Position numbers and translations under genes: made by a program
Notes under the pieces: generated by a model
What the model was told of the DNA's origin: nothing
The model's input: only the letters and a program-made list of their open reading frames with translations
Database searches by the model: none
NCBI RefSeq assembly: GCF_023159225.1
Contig: NC_063171.1
Coordinates: 3,825,501 to 3,889,500, forward strand
Reading direction: 5' to 3'
Source of the DNA: Perognathus longimembris pacificus
Lineage: Eukaryota > Chordata > Mammalia > Rodentia > Heteromyidae
Length of the DNA stretch: 64,000 bases
In this document: piece after piece, positions 9,899 through 23,208 of the stretch
How the letters are laid out: each line of letters opens with the position of its first letter
Numbering within the stretch: the stretch's first letter is position 1

Positions 9899-10909
9899 TT
9901 TTTTTTTTGCCAGTCCCGGGGCTTGAACGCAGGGCCTGGGTGCTGTTCCTGAAATTTTGTGCTCAAGAATAGCATTCTATTATATACTACATTATTTTAT
10001 TGTTTTACAAAGGCTACCACTGGAAAATTTAAAGCAAAAGCAGGCAAAACTATAGTTTAAGTTAACAAGAAGCAATGCCATTGTTGAAATCCATAGAGTT
10101 CTCACATTAAGGTAAGATACGGCTAAAGCAAAGGCAATTGGAGGAATGGGCCAGTGAGGAGGATTCGGGAGCTCTGACTCTAGTGTACCTTTTGTCATCC
10201 TTTAATTGCAGACAAATGAAGAATTTCCTCTTTTGATTAATTTTTTCCAAATTATTACTTTTTATGGAATTAATTCTAAAATGAAGGTCAGTGGTACACT
10301 TATGGAGAAAATCAGCAAATTCAGAGCCCAACTCTTTGTTGTTATTTGCAATATACCATATGAAATTATGCTTTTTTCTTTTGTCTTTCTTCCCCATAGT
10401 TTTACCCTTGATGTCACTGTAACTGACTTTTGTATACTGGGTATTGTATGTACATTTATTGGAACTAGGGAAGGGGAACACAAAAAATGGGGAGACAAAA
10501 GGTAAAAGGTGAACCGACGCAACAGCAATACTTACTAGACAATATGCTGTAAACCAACTGTACAACTCGGGGATGCTCAGGGGAGGGTGGGGTGGAAAGG
10601 GGGAGGGGAGAGGTAGGAGAAAAATGAAGGGGGAAGTAACAAGTTTGAAAAGAAATGTAGTCAAGTGTACATAACTGTAACACCTCTGTACATTACTTTG
10701 ACAATAAATAATAACAATACAAAAAAAGAATAGCACTCTACCACCTGAGCCACACCTCCACTTTCAGCTTTTCCTTTTCTTTTTTTTATGGTTAATTGGA
10801 GATAAGAATCTTATGAAATTTCTTGTCCAGACTGGGTTTGAATCTCAATTCTCAGATCTTAGCCTCCTGAATAGCTAGGATTACAGGCATAAGCTGCTAA
10901 CTCCACTCT
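9899..10909 (-). repeat. Geo-like SINE, split by a later insertion
   Basis: The two halves lie at 9899-9979 ('cagtcccggggcttgaacgc' onward) and 10741-10909 ('cacctgagccacacctccac' to 'gctaggattacaggcataag'). They become contiguous if the 9980-10725 insertion and one copy of its duplication (10726-10740) are removed. Confidence 0.85.
9980..10725 (+). mobile_element. L1-type insertion inside a SINE, unusual 5' part
   Basis: It is flanked by AAGAATAGCATTCTA (9965-9979) and AAGAATAGCACTCTA (10726-10740), a 15-bp TSD with one mismatch. From about 10340 to the end it matches a diverged L1-A-type 3' UTR: 'ggaactagggaaggggaac', a G-rich segment, then 'acattactttgacaataaat' and an A tail. The first 360 bases match no other L1 3' UTR in this window. 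They could be 5'-transduced or template-switched RNA, or 3' UTR of another L1 subfamily. Confidence 0.75.
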
Positions 10910-11234
10910 AAACCTTAGATTCTTAACATTGCCACACCATGATCTTAATGGATCCATGAAAATATATTGTACTTGTAGTAACAGTGAGAAATAGCTCTAT
11001 CAGAAGATCAAACAGAATACTTTCATATGTATAGGCTAGGCATATTAGAGTATAAGATGGTATATTATCTTCATTATATTTAAATATATAAATTTTTATT
11101 TCAAAATTTAATTTGAAAGGTTTTGAATTTTTAAATTAGAATGTAAATATAAGCTAGAAGGTTAATTCTGCAAAATGTATGAATATTAATAACATATAAG
11201 GTATATTTCTCTCTATAGGTATATATAATGGAAC
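10910..11234. other. AT-rich unassigned sequence
   Basis: Very AT-rich, with short TATA runs near 11215-11265. No feature recognised. Confidence 0.5.
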
Positions 11235-11548
11235 TTTACCTGTATATATATCCATATATATGCATATGGAATTTTATTCATCTATTAGGAAGATACATGG
11301 AAGGATTTGGAAGAAATTATGTTAAATAGACTAAGAGCAAGAGAGACAAAGTACACATATTTTCTTATATGTGAAAGTTAGGCATAATATATTAAATATA
11401 TGTAAACATACACAGGACCATATTTATATATAAACAGGCAGATTAACTTAAGTATGGTACATACAGGGGAGGGTACCAATGATGTAAGTCCTCTGACTAA
11501 CTTACAGTTTAACAAAATAAATACCAGGAAGCCAGGACATGTGTTGTT

Positions 11549-11599
<51 letters not shown>

Positions 11600-11853
11600 A
11601 AAGAGAGAGAGAGAGGTGAATTCAAGGGGAGGAGGGGTACTGAATAGAGAGAGGAAGAGTGGGCAGATGCAGTCATAGTGTTCAATGTATACATGTGAAA
11701 ATGGAACCAGGTAAATTGAGGGGATGGGTGGTGGTGGGAGAGATGAAGGAGAATGGTGAAAGGGGTGACATTCATCAAGATGCAGCGTACTCAAACTAAC
11801 AGGTTGAATTGAAACCCCTTTGCTCAACTACCTAATGATAATAAAAAATAAAT
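11235..11853 (+). repeat. Older L1, ORF2 end plus 3' UTR
   Basis: 'ggaattttattcatctatta' with 'ggaagaaattatgttaaata' resembles the extreme end of L1 ORF2. A long 3' UTR follows with a microsatellite and G-rich part, ending 'gttgaattgaaaccc' plus 'taatgataataaaaaa'. It is the same older subfamily as at about 51.24-51.78 kb. Confidence 0.7.
11551..11615. repeat. (TG)n followed by (GA)n
   Basis: A pure (TG)n run at 11551-11597 passes into (GA)n. It lies within the 3' UTR of the older L1. Confidence 0.95.
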
Positions 11854-12512
11854 GCTGTTAAGTATAAGCATTTTAGATAAGAATATACATGTTGGTATCC
11901 TTGTGGGATAATGAGGGAATTGGTGTGCTTTGGCTCTTAGGTTTCTTGAGAGGAGCAGTTCGCACAGTGATCTGCTGGTGTCCACAGAGGCAGAACCCAG
12001 ACCTGGGTAGAAATGCTTCACTTCGTTCATTCAAAGCTTGGAAATGTTTAAAATAATGTAAAGCTTGGGCTCCTTCATTGCTGATAAAAACTTTTAAAAG
12101 TTACTAATAAAAGTATTGAGATTCCTTTCATTTTTCTTTAGTTAAAGGTTCCTTCAATTAAAGATTAAACAATTCCTTTAGTTCTCCCTATGTTTACCTG
12201 GTATGTAAAAATATAGCAAAAAATATTCTTCTTCACATTTCCTTTCTCAGATAAATGGAGTGAATACATGCCTCTGCTTGTTACAGTACAGAATGCATAC
12301 CCTGGTGCTTCATGGCTATTTAATTATTCAATTATTCATCAAGCTCTCATTTAGCCCACTAAATTATAAAGGAGGAATCATAATGAAATCAACACTGAGG
12401 ATTAAGTACTACCAAGGGCAGGATACAGAAACCATTACTGCTATTTTTCTTCCTTGCTGGCTCATTAGAATAGCCCCCCTAGACATGGGTCCAGAATCAC
12501 TCACTAATGAGA
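11854..12512. other. Unassigned sequence
   Basis: No gene or repeat recognised. Confidence 0.5.
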
Positions 12513-12528
12513 ATGATGAGACATTTTC

Positions 12529-12743
12529 TTTTTCTTTTTTTTTTTTGGCCAGTCCTGGGCCTTGGACTCAGGGCCTGAGCACTGTCCCTGGCTTCCTTTT
12601 GCTCAAGGCTAGCACTCTGCCGCTTGAGCCACAGCGCCACTTCTGGCCATTTTCTGTATATGTGGTGCTGGGGAATCGAACCCAGGGCCTCATGTATACG
12701 AGGCAAGCTCTCTTGCCACTAGGCCATATCCCCAGCCCCTGTG
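12529..12743 (-). repeat. ID/Geo dimer SINE with 16-bp TSD
   Basis: A full minus-strand copy: T-rich tail, 'ggccagtcctgggccttgg', 'gctcaaggctagcactctgc', 'gtatatgtggtgctgggg', 'ggccatatccccagccc'. ATGATGAGACATTTTC flanks it exactly (12513-12528 and 12744-12759). The head is tRNA-derived (ID-like); the distal half is shared with the Geo-like SINE. Confidence 0.95.
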
Positions 12744-12759
12744 ATGATGAGACATTTTC

Positions 12760-13337
12760 AAGCTGTGTTGATGAAACTTTGAAAGATAATTGATTTACCC
12801 ACCTGCTGATATGCTTTAATGTTTATAAATGATATATCCCTATAACATATATGATATATATTATGCGACATACATCACATTATAATTATATATCACATTT
12901 TTCTTGTTCAAAGAATGGAATGATTCTTGTCAATAAATGGAAATAATTAAATGACAGAATTTAGGAAGACTAAGTGTTGGAAGATAGTTCTTCTAAAAAT
13001 AAAAATATAGCATTTAAAAAGGAATTATCTACCAAAACCTAGATCTATACAAATTTTACTGTTTTGATTTTTGAACAATGAGAAGTGGAGAAAAAAACAT
13101 TGAATTGGATATTCAGAAGTTGGGTATAAGTAATACTTAACAAAATTTCAAATTTTGCTGTAGAAAATGTATGATTGTATTTATTGCTTTTCTACATGAC
13201 AATCAGTCTATAAACAAAGCACTGAAAACAATGTTCTGTTTCTATAAGCAATGTTTCTATAAGCAAACATGTTCTATTTTATTTTAAAATCTAGAAAAAT
13301 ATTGGTGTGGACAATTTATCTAAAAAAGAGTTTCACC
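12760..13337. other. Unassigned AT-rich sequence
   Basis: Nothing recognised. Confidence 0.5.
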
Positions 13338-13575
13338 TGTTGAGCACCAGTGGCCCATGCCTGTGCTCCTAACAGCTCAGGAGGCTGAGATCTGAGGATC
13401 ACTGTTTCAAGCCAGCCTGGGAAGGAAATTCTGTGAGACCCTTATCTCTAGTTAGCCACCAAAAAAGGTTGGAAATAGAGTTGTGGCTCAAGTGGTAGAA
13501 AGCTTGTCTTGAGCAAAAAAGCTTAGGGACAGCACACAGGCTAGCCCCACACACGCATCACACATCACACTTGGT
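13338..13575 (+). repeat. Geo-like SINE, plus strand
   Basis: Ordered blocks: 'tgagcaccagtggcccatgc', 'caggaggctgagatctgagg', 'aagccagcctgggaaggaa', 'gttgtggctcaagtggtag', 'gcttagggacagcacaca', then a short CA-rich tail. Confidence 0.88.
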
Positions 13576-14289
13576 GTTTCTAATGCTAGCTAGTTAATCA
13601 TGTGGATTAAAATTTCTACATAAGTTCCTAGGTTTCTATTATAACAAATCGTATACTGAAAACTTTATGTGGCATTTACAGCCCGGTTGATTGTACATTT
13701 TTGACTTGGCCAGAAAGATGTTGGTCATCCTGCCTGTATCCTTTGTGAAATATTTACTGACATCTATTACCTTCCCAATGAGCATTGCTTAGCAGAGGCA
13801 CAAGAAGGGACCTAGCACCTTATATGCTATGACATTGTCATCTGTATGTTAAAGATTGGACACAGGACCTTATTGCCTAAACTTCTATTTTCCAATTAGA
13901 GCAATTGCCTTAATGCCCTTTCTTTCTTAGTCTAAATTCCATAGTATATATTTTCATAATTAAATGATAAAGAGTCATATTTGTTACAACTGTCGGGGTA
14001 TCATAATTACCTTGAGCCACATTTCTCCTGTAAAATAATTCCTAACATGTTGTTATGAAAGCATTTCTGCTCTGCCCCATGGCAGCTGGAAATATTTATA
14101 CTTCAGTGCCTTTCTTCTCTCTTCAGTTATCTCCTACTTTTAGACTTTTATTTTCCAAGATCCAGGTCTCTAGTCATTTGTAGAGAGGAAAAAAAGCATT
14201 TATTTCTGAAAGCCAAGAATTAGTTTCTGTTTAACAGGATGTCTATGCAGTATACTTGAGATGATTAAACATGGCTTGCATTTTGTATG
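13576..14289. other. Unassigned sequence
   Basis: No coding or repeat signal recognised. Confidence 0.5.
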
Positions 14290-16264
14290 CATTTCTACCT
14301 TTTCTTTTTTCCAGTATTTTTTTAAATTGTCAAACTGATATCCAGAGCGGTTACAGTTTCATAATTTAGGCATTGGATACATTTCTTGTACTGTTTGTTA
14401 CCTCCTCTTTATTTCCCCTCCCCCATCTCCCTTTCCCTTTCCCCCCATGAGTTCAGTAGATTTACACTAAACAGATTTGCAAGTATTGCTTTTGTAATTG
14501 TTTGTCTTTTTTACCCAGTGTCTCTCGATTTTGGTATTCCCATACAATTTCCTAGTTCTAATACCTGTATTCATGGTTTCCAATGTACTCAGATAAGATA
14601 CAGAGATAGTGAAGGTACGACCACAGGAAGGGGATACAAGAGGATCATCAATAATAGAAGCTACGGTTTCACATGGCATGTTGAAAGTAATTACAACAGT
14701 GATATAACAATCGTTTCCATAACATGGAGTTCATTTCACTTAGCATTATCTTATGCATGCATAAGGGCATAGCTATTAGGCTCTTGTGATGCTCTGCTGT
14801 GACTAGCCTAAACCTGTGCTAATTATTCCCTATGAGGGAGACCATAGAGTCCATGTTTCTTTGGGTCTGGCTCACTTCACTTAGTATAATTTTTTCCAAG
14901 TCCTTCTATTTCCTTACAAATGGGGCAATGCCCTTCTTTCTCATAGAGGCATAAAATTCCATTGTGCATATGTACCACATTTTCCTGATCCATTTGTCTA
15001 CTGAGGGGCATCTGGGTTGGTTCCAAATTCTAGCTATGACAAATTGTGCCGCGATGAACATTGTTGTGCTGGTAGCTTTAGTGTGTTCTTGTTTGTGGTC
15101 CTTTGGGTAGATGCCCAAAAGTGGGGCTGCTGGGTCATAGGGCTACTCTATGTTTAGCCTTCTGAGGAATCTCCATACCGCTTGCCAGAGTGGCTGAACC
15201 AGTTTACATTCCCACCAACAATGAAGTAGGGTTCCCTTTTGGCCACATCCCCTCCAACATTTATTATTGTTCGTTTTCTTGATAAAGGACATTCTTACTG
15301 GGGTGAGGTGGAATCTCAATGTTGTTTTGATTTGCATTTCTTTTATGGCCATTGATGTAGAGCACTTTTTCATATGTCTCTTGGCCAATCTCATTTCCTC
15401 ATCAGAGAAGTCTCTAAGTCTTTAGCCCACTTTTTGATGGGGCTATTGGTTCTTTGCGGTTTTGTTTTGGAGGAATGTAATTTTTTTCAGTTCTGCATAT
15501 ATTTTAGATATGAGGCCTTTGTCCGTTGTATGGCCGGTAAAGATCTTTTCCCAATCTGTGGGCTTTCTGTTTATCTTGTGAGCCATGTCTTTTGCCCTGC
15601 AGAAGCTCTGCAGTTTGATGCAGTCCCACTTGTCCATCCTTTCTTTGATTTGTCGCATTCTGGATCTTTGTTAAGGAAGTTCCGTCCTGTGCCAAGGAGC
15701 CCAAGTGTTTCTCCTACTCCTTCTTTAGTGTTTTCAGGGTATCTGTTTTAATTTCAAGGTCTTTGATCCATTTGGAATTGATTTTGGTGCAGGGTGATAT
15801 ATAAGGATCTAGTTTTATTTTGTTGCATGTGTTGAGCCAGTTTTGCCAGCACCATTTGTTAAAGAGGCTGTCTTTCTTCCATCCTATTTTTTTTTAGCTC
15901 CTTTATCAAAGATTAAGTAGGCATAGTTCTGTGTGTTCATTTCTGGGTCTTCAATTCTGTTCCATTTGTCTTCAGGTCTGTTCCGGTGCCAATACCAAGC
16001 TGTTTTTATTACTATAGCTTTATAATACAGCTTGAAGTTGGGTATTGTAATTCCTGCAGCACTGTTCTTTCTGCTTAGGAGGGTTTTTGCTATTCTAGGT
16101 CTTTTATTGTTCCATATAAATTTCTGGATTGCTCCCTCTATTTCATTAAAAAATTGTGTTGGCCCCAGACAAACAGAAAGATACTACAATAACCAGAGCC
16201 CAACAGGAAGAGCAGCTCAATAAAGACAAGAAAAAAGGGAGAGGAAAAGCAGCTTAACAGAAAA

Positions 16265-19200
16265 ATGGAAGGGGAAAAAACATTCTCATCAATGATCTCT
16301 TTGAATATAAATGGTATAAACTCTCCAATAAAGAGGAGCAGATTGACAGAGTGGATTCAGAAACAAAAAGTTGCTATCTGTTGTCTTCAAGAGACCCATC
16401 TTACAGCAAGGGACAAAAACAGGCTCTGAATGAAAGGATGGAGCAAGATCTTCCAAGCAAATGCACCTACCAAAACAGCAGGAGTAGCCATCCTGATCTC
16501 AGGCAAGCTAGACTTCTCATTAAAATCAATCAAAAAGACAAAGACGTGCACTACATTTTAATACAAGGAAAAATCCAGAATCAAGACATCACGGTGATAA
16601 ATTTATACTCACCAAACAAAAGAGGCCCTACATATGTCAAGCAAATTCTCACAGAAGTACAGAACAAGATAGACCCAAACACAATCATAGTTATCTAACA
16701 CATGGGTCACAGACCAAATTAAGGATGAAATTAACTAATTCATAAGCCACAACGACAATGAAAATACATCACAAAGAAACCTATGGGATACAGCAAAGGC
16801 AGTGCTGAGGAGCAAGATCATTGCACTGAGCACTCACATTAAAAGAATGGAAGCAGAGAAGGTGAATAACCTCATGATGAAACTAAAACATCTGGAGAAA
16901 CAAGAAATAATCGAATCTAAAATGACTAGGAGGAGAGAGATCAAAATGATTAAAGAAGAGATAAATATGATTGAAAATAGAAAGACCATTCAACAAATAA
17001 ATAAAACCAAAAGCTGGTTCTTTGAGAAAATAAATAAAATTCACAGACCCCTTATAAGACTTACAAAAAAAAAAAGAAGAGATCCATATCCGTAAAATCA
17101 GGGACTCAACTGGAAAAATTACAACAAATACACATGATATTCAAACAATCATAAGGAACAATTTCCAGAATCTCTACTCACTAAAAAACAATAATTTTAC
17201 AGAGATGAGCCAATTCTTAGAGATGTATAAACTGCCCAAACTGAATCAAGAAGAAATTAAATAAACCAATGACTTACAGCGAGATACAGGGGGTAATCAA
17301 GAACCTCCCAACAAAGAAAAGCCCAGGCCCAGATGGATTCACCAACGAATTCTAGAAATCTTTTAGTGAGGAGCTAATACCAATACTCCTCAAACTCTTC
17401 TGTGAAATAGAAACAGAGGGAGAAATTCCAAATTCATTCTATGAAGCTAATATTATACTCATCCCCAAACCAGGCAAAGACCCAACAAAAAAAGAGAACT
17501 ACAGACCAATATCACTAATGAACACAGAAGCAAAGATCCTAATAAAATATTAGCTAATAGGATCCAGAAATTGATCAAGAAAATTATACATCATGACCAA
17601 GTAGGCTTCATCCCACAGACACAAGGATGGTTCAACATCTGTAAATCTATTAATGTAATTCACCACATAAACAGAACTAAAATCAAGAATCACATTGTTA
17701 TCTCAGTCGATGCCCAAAAAGCCTTTGACAAAATTCAACATCCATACTTATTAAAAGCTCTGGAGAGAACAGGAATAGATGGAACATTCCTTAAAACAAT
17801 AAAAGCCATATACAACAGACCAACTCTAATATCGTATTAAATGGGGAGAAACTAAAATCATTCCCCCTTAATTCAGGAACAGACAAGGATGCCCACTCTC
17901 CCCACTTCTATTCAACATAGTGCTGGAATCCCTAGCCATAGCAATAAGGCAAGAGGAGGACATCAAAGGGATCCACATTGGCAAAGAAGAAATCAAACTA
18001 TCCCTTTTTGCAGATGACATGATCTTATATCTGAAGGACCCAAAAAACTCAGTCCCCAAACTCCTACACATAATAAACCATTTTGGCAAAGTAGCAGGAT
18101 ACAAAATCAATCCACAAAAGTCAGAAGCTTTTCTGTACACCAGCACTGTACAAGCAGAAAAGGAAACTATGGAAACAATACCATTTACAATAGCTAAAAA
18201 AAGAATAAATTACCTAGGGATCAACTTAACCAAAGACACGAAGAATCTATTTAATGAGAACTATAAAAATCTAAAAAGGGAAATCATAGAGGACACAAAG
18301 AGATGGAAAGTCCTCCCATGCTCATGGGTAGGCAGAATCAATATAGTGAAAATGGCCATATTGCCCAAATTGTTATACAAATTCAATGCAATCCCCATCA
18401 AGATCCAAGCTACATTCTTCACTTAAATAGAGCAAGCAACCCATAAATTCATATGGAACTGCAAAAGACCTAGAATAGCCAAGCAGTTCTAGGTAAAAAA
18501 AAAAAAAAAAAGCAGTGCAGGAGGTATCACAATACCAGAGTTCAAGCTCTACTATAGAACCGTCATAACGAAAACAGCCTGGTATTAGTATAAAAACAGG
18601 CCTGAAGACCAACGGAATACAGTTGAAGACCCAGAAATAAAACCACACTCTTACAGTCAGCTGTTATTCGACAAAGGAGCTAAAGACATATGTAGGGGAT
18701 GGCTATTCCTTTAAGACCTGGGGAAGCTGTTATCTGGCCTGTCCCACCTCCTTCTTATCCGAAACCAGAAGAGAAGCCAAACCAGCCCCCACCTCTCGGT
18801 GGTGAGCACGTGTGTCATGATGCCACCAGCTGAGCCAGAGGCGGAGCCAAGAGGTCTCTGCCTCTTCAGGAAGTTCTGTGACATCACTGTGATGGACACA
18901 CCCATTAGCCTATCGTTAGCACCTGGCCAGGCCCTCTCCTTCACGTGTCATTACTGGTAAAAGACTGTTAGCCATTCCCTGGAATAAACCAGAACGCCCC
19001 TTGAGGCTTCTCTGAGACCCCAGGCTCCCGTGTCTTCCTTGGCAAGTATGGGGAAATGGGCAGGGCATCCCGCAACCACACGCTGACCGAGGCTATCCGT
19101 GGACCTCGTCCCCACAGTCAATTCCTACTGGCCAGAGGATGCGTTGAGGGTGATAGGGGACCACACAGAAGAGGCGAATAGGCCCAGGACCTGCATGCGG

Positions 19201-20286
19201 ACGGAGGTAGAGCTTAGCCCAGCAGACATACAATGGAAAAAAAGATAGCCTCTTCAACTACTGGTGCTGGGAAAATTGGGCAGCCATATGTAGAAAACTC
19301 AGAGTAGACCCTAGCCTATAACCATGCACCAAGATCAACTCAAAATGGATCAAGGACCTCAACATCAGACCTGAATCCATGAAACTACTGAAGGACAGAG
19401 TAGGAAAGATGCTAGAACTTACAGGCATCGGAAGGAACTTCCTGAATAGAGTCCCAGGGGCAAAACAGATAGGGGAGATACTCGACAAATGGAACTTCTG
19501 CAAAATAAAAAGTTTCTGCACAGCTAGAGACATAGCCACCGAACTAGAAAGACAGCCAACCATATGGGAAAGGATCTTCACCAGCACAACAACAGACAAA
19601 GGGCTAATATCTGTCATCTACAGAGAACTCAAAAAACTAAGCCCCTCCAAGCCCAGTAAACCAATTATTAAATGGGCAAAGGAGCTAAAGAGAGACTTCA
19701 CAGGAGAAGAGATAAACATGGCAAAGAAACATATAAGGAAATGTTCAACATCCTTGGCTGTAAAGGAAATGCAAATAAAAGCAACTCTGAGATACCACTT
19801 CACTCCAGTTAGAATGGCCTATACTCTGAACTCAGGCAACAACAAATGCTGGAGGGGGTGTGGGGAAAGAGGAACCCTTCTCCATTGTTGGTGGGAGTGC
19901 AAATTAATACAACCACTTTGGAGAACAGTATGAAGGTTCCTCAAAAACCTCAACATAGACCTACCCTATGACCCAGCCATACCACTCCTAGGCATCTATC
20001 CTAAACAGCAAAACCTAAGATATCAAAAAGACATTTGTACTTCCATGTTTATCGCGGCACAATTCACAATAGCCAAAATATGGAAACAACCCAGATGCCC
20101 CTTCACAGATGAATGGATCCAAAAAACATTGTACCTATACACAATGGAATACTACGTAGCGATTAGAAATGGGGAAATATTGGTATTCATAGGGAAATGG
20201 TCAGAACTTGAACAAATGATGTTGAGCGAGACAAGCCTAGAACACAGAAAACAAAGGGCCATGATCTCCTTGATATATGACTGTTA
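16265..20286 (+). pseudogene. L1-B ORF2, internally deleted and interrupted
   Basis: It starts with MEGEKTF and reads through the endonuclease N-terminal half (CCLQETHLTARDKN). Near 16697 a deletion of roughly 0.4 kb joins codons before the GDFN motif to codons after the SDHSG motif, removing half of the endonuclease. Reverse-transcriptase blocks follow in several frames: [14 protein letters not shown] and [12 protein letters not shown] (17571-17840), and [12 protein letters not shown] (17920-18426). The LTR splits the thumb region at 18690. The C-terminal Cys/His motif [18 protein letters not shown] is in the frame at 19379-19933. Non-functional. Confidence 0.92.
18691..19224 (+). mobile_element. 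Solo LTR, class II-like, innermost nest layer
   Basis: It begins TGTAGGGG and ends CCCAGCA (TG...CA), and is flanked by GACATA at 18685-18690 and 19225-19230. That 6-bp duplication fits class II ERVs. The AATAAA at about 18983 followed by a C/T-rich stretch gives plus orientation. No primer site or internal sequence follows; L1 ORF2 resumes directly. The element therefore lost its interior by LTR-LTR recombination. Confidence 0.95.
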
Positions 20287-23208
20287 AGGCTGGGGGAGGG
20301 GGAGACACTAGAAACCAGGTCTGTGAAACAAAAAACTTCTTGTCAAATGGTATTTCCCACAGGTATGGGTCTGCGACCTTCCATTATGTAACCAAAACCA
20401 AACAACTACTCAACATATGAAGGTCAAAAATAGACCTCTCAGTGGATCACAATAGCTTAAAAGCTATGTATGTATGTTCATATAAGACAAGGATAAGCAA
20501 ACTCTGTTGTTGACGTTACATTTAAAGTCCCAGGTGAATTTCCTTTGGCATAGGCCACGTGGCTACTGTATATGTTTTTGGTATATTGTGTATTGAATAT
20601 ATGTCTACCTGATCTAGGGAAGGGAAAGAAAAACAGGGTGTAAGATATCACAAGAAATGTACACACTGCTCTATTATGTAACTGTACCCCTTTTGCACAA
20701 CGCCTTATCAAAGTTTTTTTAATTAATAAATAAATTTAAAAAATTGTGTTGGGGTATTAATGGGTATTGCATTGAATTTGTAGATAGCCTTTGGCAATAT
20801 TGCCATTTTGATTATATTAATCATCCCAATCCAGGGGCATGGGAGGTTTTTCCATTTCCTTAGTTCTGCCTTAATTTTGTTTTTCATGTTTTTAAAGTTC
20901 TCATCATAGAGGTCTTTCACTTCTTTCATTAAAGTTATTCTAAGGTATTTTATGTTTTTGAGGCTATTGCAAAAGGAGTTGCTTTCCTGATTTCAGCCTC
21001 AGCGTTCGGGTCATTAGCATATAGAAATGCCATTGATTTTTGAGGGTTTATTTTATATCTTGCAACTTTGCCAAAGTTTTGGATTAGCTCTAGTAGCTTG
21101 GGAGTAGAGTCAATGGGGTTCTTTAGGTATAGCATCATGTCATCTGCAAAGAGAGAAAGTTTAACTTCATCTTTTCCTATTTGGATCTCCTTTATATTTT
21201 TTCCCTAATTGCTTTGGCTAGGAATTCTAGTACTATGTTGAAGAGAAGGGGGGAGAGAGAGAGGATATCACTGTCTTGCTCCTTATTTTAAAAGGAATGG
21301 CTTTAGTTTTTCACCATTTAGAATTATACTTGCTGTTGGTTTGTCACAGACTTCCTTTATTATATTCAGCAGTGTTCCCTGGAATCCCAGTTTTTCCATG
21401 GATTTTGGCATAAATGGGTGCTGGATTTTATCAAATGCCTTTCCCACATCCAGAGATATAACCACGTGGTTCTTTATGTTGCTCCTGTTGATGTGGTGGA
21501 TTACATTATTTGACTTGCGTATATTCAACCAACTTTGCATCCCTAGGATGAATCCAGTTTGATCCTGGTGTATGATTTTTTTTGATGGCCTGTTGAAGTC
21601 GATTGGCCAGAATTTTGTTGAGAATTTTTGCATCTATGTTCATCAGGGAAATCGGTCTATAGTTCTCTTTCCGTGATGAGTCCCTGCCTGGTTTTGGGAT
21701 GAGGGTTATACTGGCTTCATAGAATGTGTCTGGTAGTGAACTTTCTCTTTCTATTTCAATGAAGGGTTTGAGAAATATTGGTGCGAGGTCTGTTTTGAAG
21801 GCCTTGTAGAATTCTGCTGTGAATCCATCTGGACCTGGGCTTTTCTTGGATTGGAGATCACTTTTTGCCGTTTCTATTTCAATGCTGGATATGGGTCTGT
21901 TTAGAAGGTTTAAATCTTCATGGTTGAGTTTGGGGATATCAATTTTTTCTAGGAAATCATCCATTTCTTCCAGGTTATCAAATTTGTTGGCATAAAGGTT
22001 TGCAAAACAGTCCCTTATTGTGTCCTGAATTTTGGTTATTTCTGTGGTGATGTTACCTGTTTCATCTCTGATCTTGTTTATTTGAGTGTGCTTCGTTTTT
22101 TGATCAGGTTTGCTAGGGGTCTGTCTATCTTGTTGATTTTTTCAAAGAACCAACTCTTTGTTTTGTTGATTTTTTCGATTTTTTTTGTCTCTAATTCATT
22201 TAATTCTGATTTGATTTTAATTATTTGCTTCCGTCTATTGACTTGGGGTTTGGCTTATTGTTCTCTTTTGAGGAGATTAAGGTGCTTCCTTAAGTTGTTG
22301 AGTTGCTGTTTCTCCAGTTTATTGATGGAGGCACTCAGAGATATAAATTTCCCTCTGAGTAATGCCTTTGCTGTGTCCCAAAGGAGCTGGTACTTTGTGT
22401 ACTCATCTTGGTTGAATTCCATAAACATTTGAATTTCTGTTCTAATTTCTTCAATGACCCACTGATGGGTCAGCAGCGTGTTGTTTAGTCTCCATGTATT
22501 GTAGGATTTTCTGCGGTGGCTCTTTGAGTTGAGCTCTAATTTTATTCCATTGTGGTCTGAGAGAATGCAGGGAATGGTTTTGATATTTCTGAATTTGTAC
22601 AGATTTTCTTTGTGCCCTAAGATGTGATCTATTTTGGAGAATGTTCCATTTGCTGCTGAAAAGAATGTGTATTCAGTTGTTGCTGGATGGAATATTCTGT
22701 AAATGTCAGTTAACTCTAGTTGGTCTATGCAGTTGTTTAGTTCTGTGGTTTCTTTACTCAGGTTTTGGTGGGTTGATCTGTCCAGAGTTGATAGTGGGTC
22801 TGTTAGTATTTTTAGAGTCAATAGTATTTGTTTGATGAAGTTGGGTGCTCTCGTATTTGCTATGTAGATATTTAGGATGGTTATATCTTCCTGTAGGAGA
22901 GATCCCGTTATTAGAATGTAGTAACCTTCTTTGTCTCTTCTTACCATTTTAAATTTGAAGTCAATTTTATCTGATACTAGGATTGTAACGCCAGCCTGCT
23001 TATGGGGGCCATTTGCTTGATAGATTTTATTCCAGCCTTTCACTTTTAGAAGATGTTTACTTTTGCTGGATATATGTGTCTCTTGGAGGCAGCAGAAAGA
23101 TGGATCTTGATTTTTGATCCAACTTATGAGCCTATGTCATTTGATTGGAGAATTAAGTCCATTAATGTTGAGAGTTAGGATTGAGAGATGATCATTTGTT
23201 CCTTTCAT

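Larger units (their letters stand above)
16163..20737 (+). mobile_element. L1-B nested in L1-A
   Basis: AAAAAATTGTGTTGG at 16148-16162 and 20738-20752 is an exact 15-bp TSD, and the flanking minus-strand L1-A continues across it. The copy is 5'-truncated: it begins in the last bases of ORF1, runs through ORF2 (from 16265) and ends in the subfamily-B 3' UTR ('ctgtaccccttttgcacaac') with an AT-rich tail. It was later hit by the solo LTR at 18691-19224. Confidence 0.95.
14821..23208 (-). pseudogene. L1-A ORF2, decayed and interrupted
   Basis: ORF2 encodes the L1 endonuclease/reverse transcriptase. The minus-strand ATG is at 23208. The endonuclease is partly readable in the frame at 23043-22255 (SKIDHILGHKENL, ILSDHNGIKLEL). 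The finger region (21964-21506) has [34 protein letters not shown] and [16 protein letters not shown]. The catalytic palm is near 21150-21130 (LMLYLKNP-type run after a decayed FADD). The C-terminal Cys/His motif [18 protein letters not shown] is at about 15290-15180. Many stops and frame changes, plus the nested L1 at 16163-20737, abolish function. Confidence 0.9.

Noticed and set aside
11378..11827. 149-codon minus-strand frame with a His-Thr run
   Set aside because: It is the antisense of an old L1 3' UTR including a (TG)n run.
12260..12793. 177-codon plus-strand frame, with similar frames at 23883, 26063 and 28439
   Set aside because: Their readable parts are translated antisense ID/Geo SINE sequence (the LLKASTLPLEPQ run recurs); not genes.
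18711..18944. 77-codon minus-strand frame
   Set aside because: It lies wholly inside the solo LTR.
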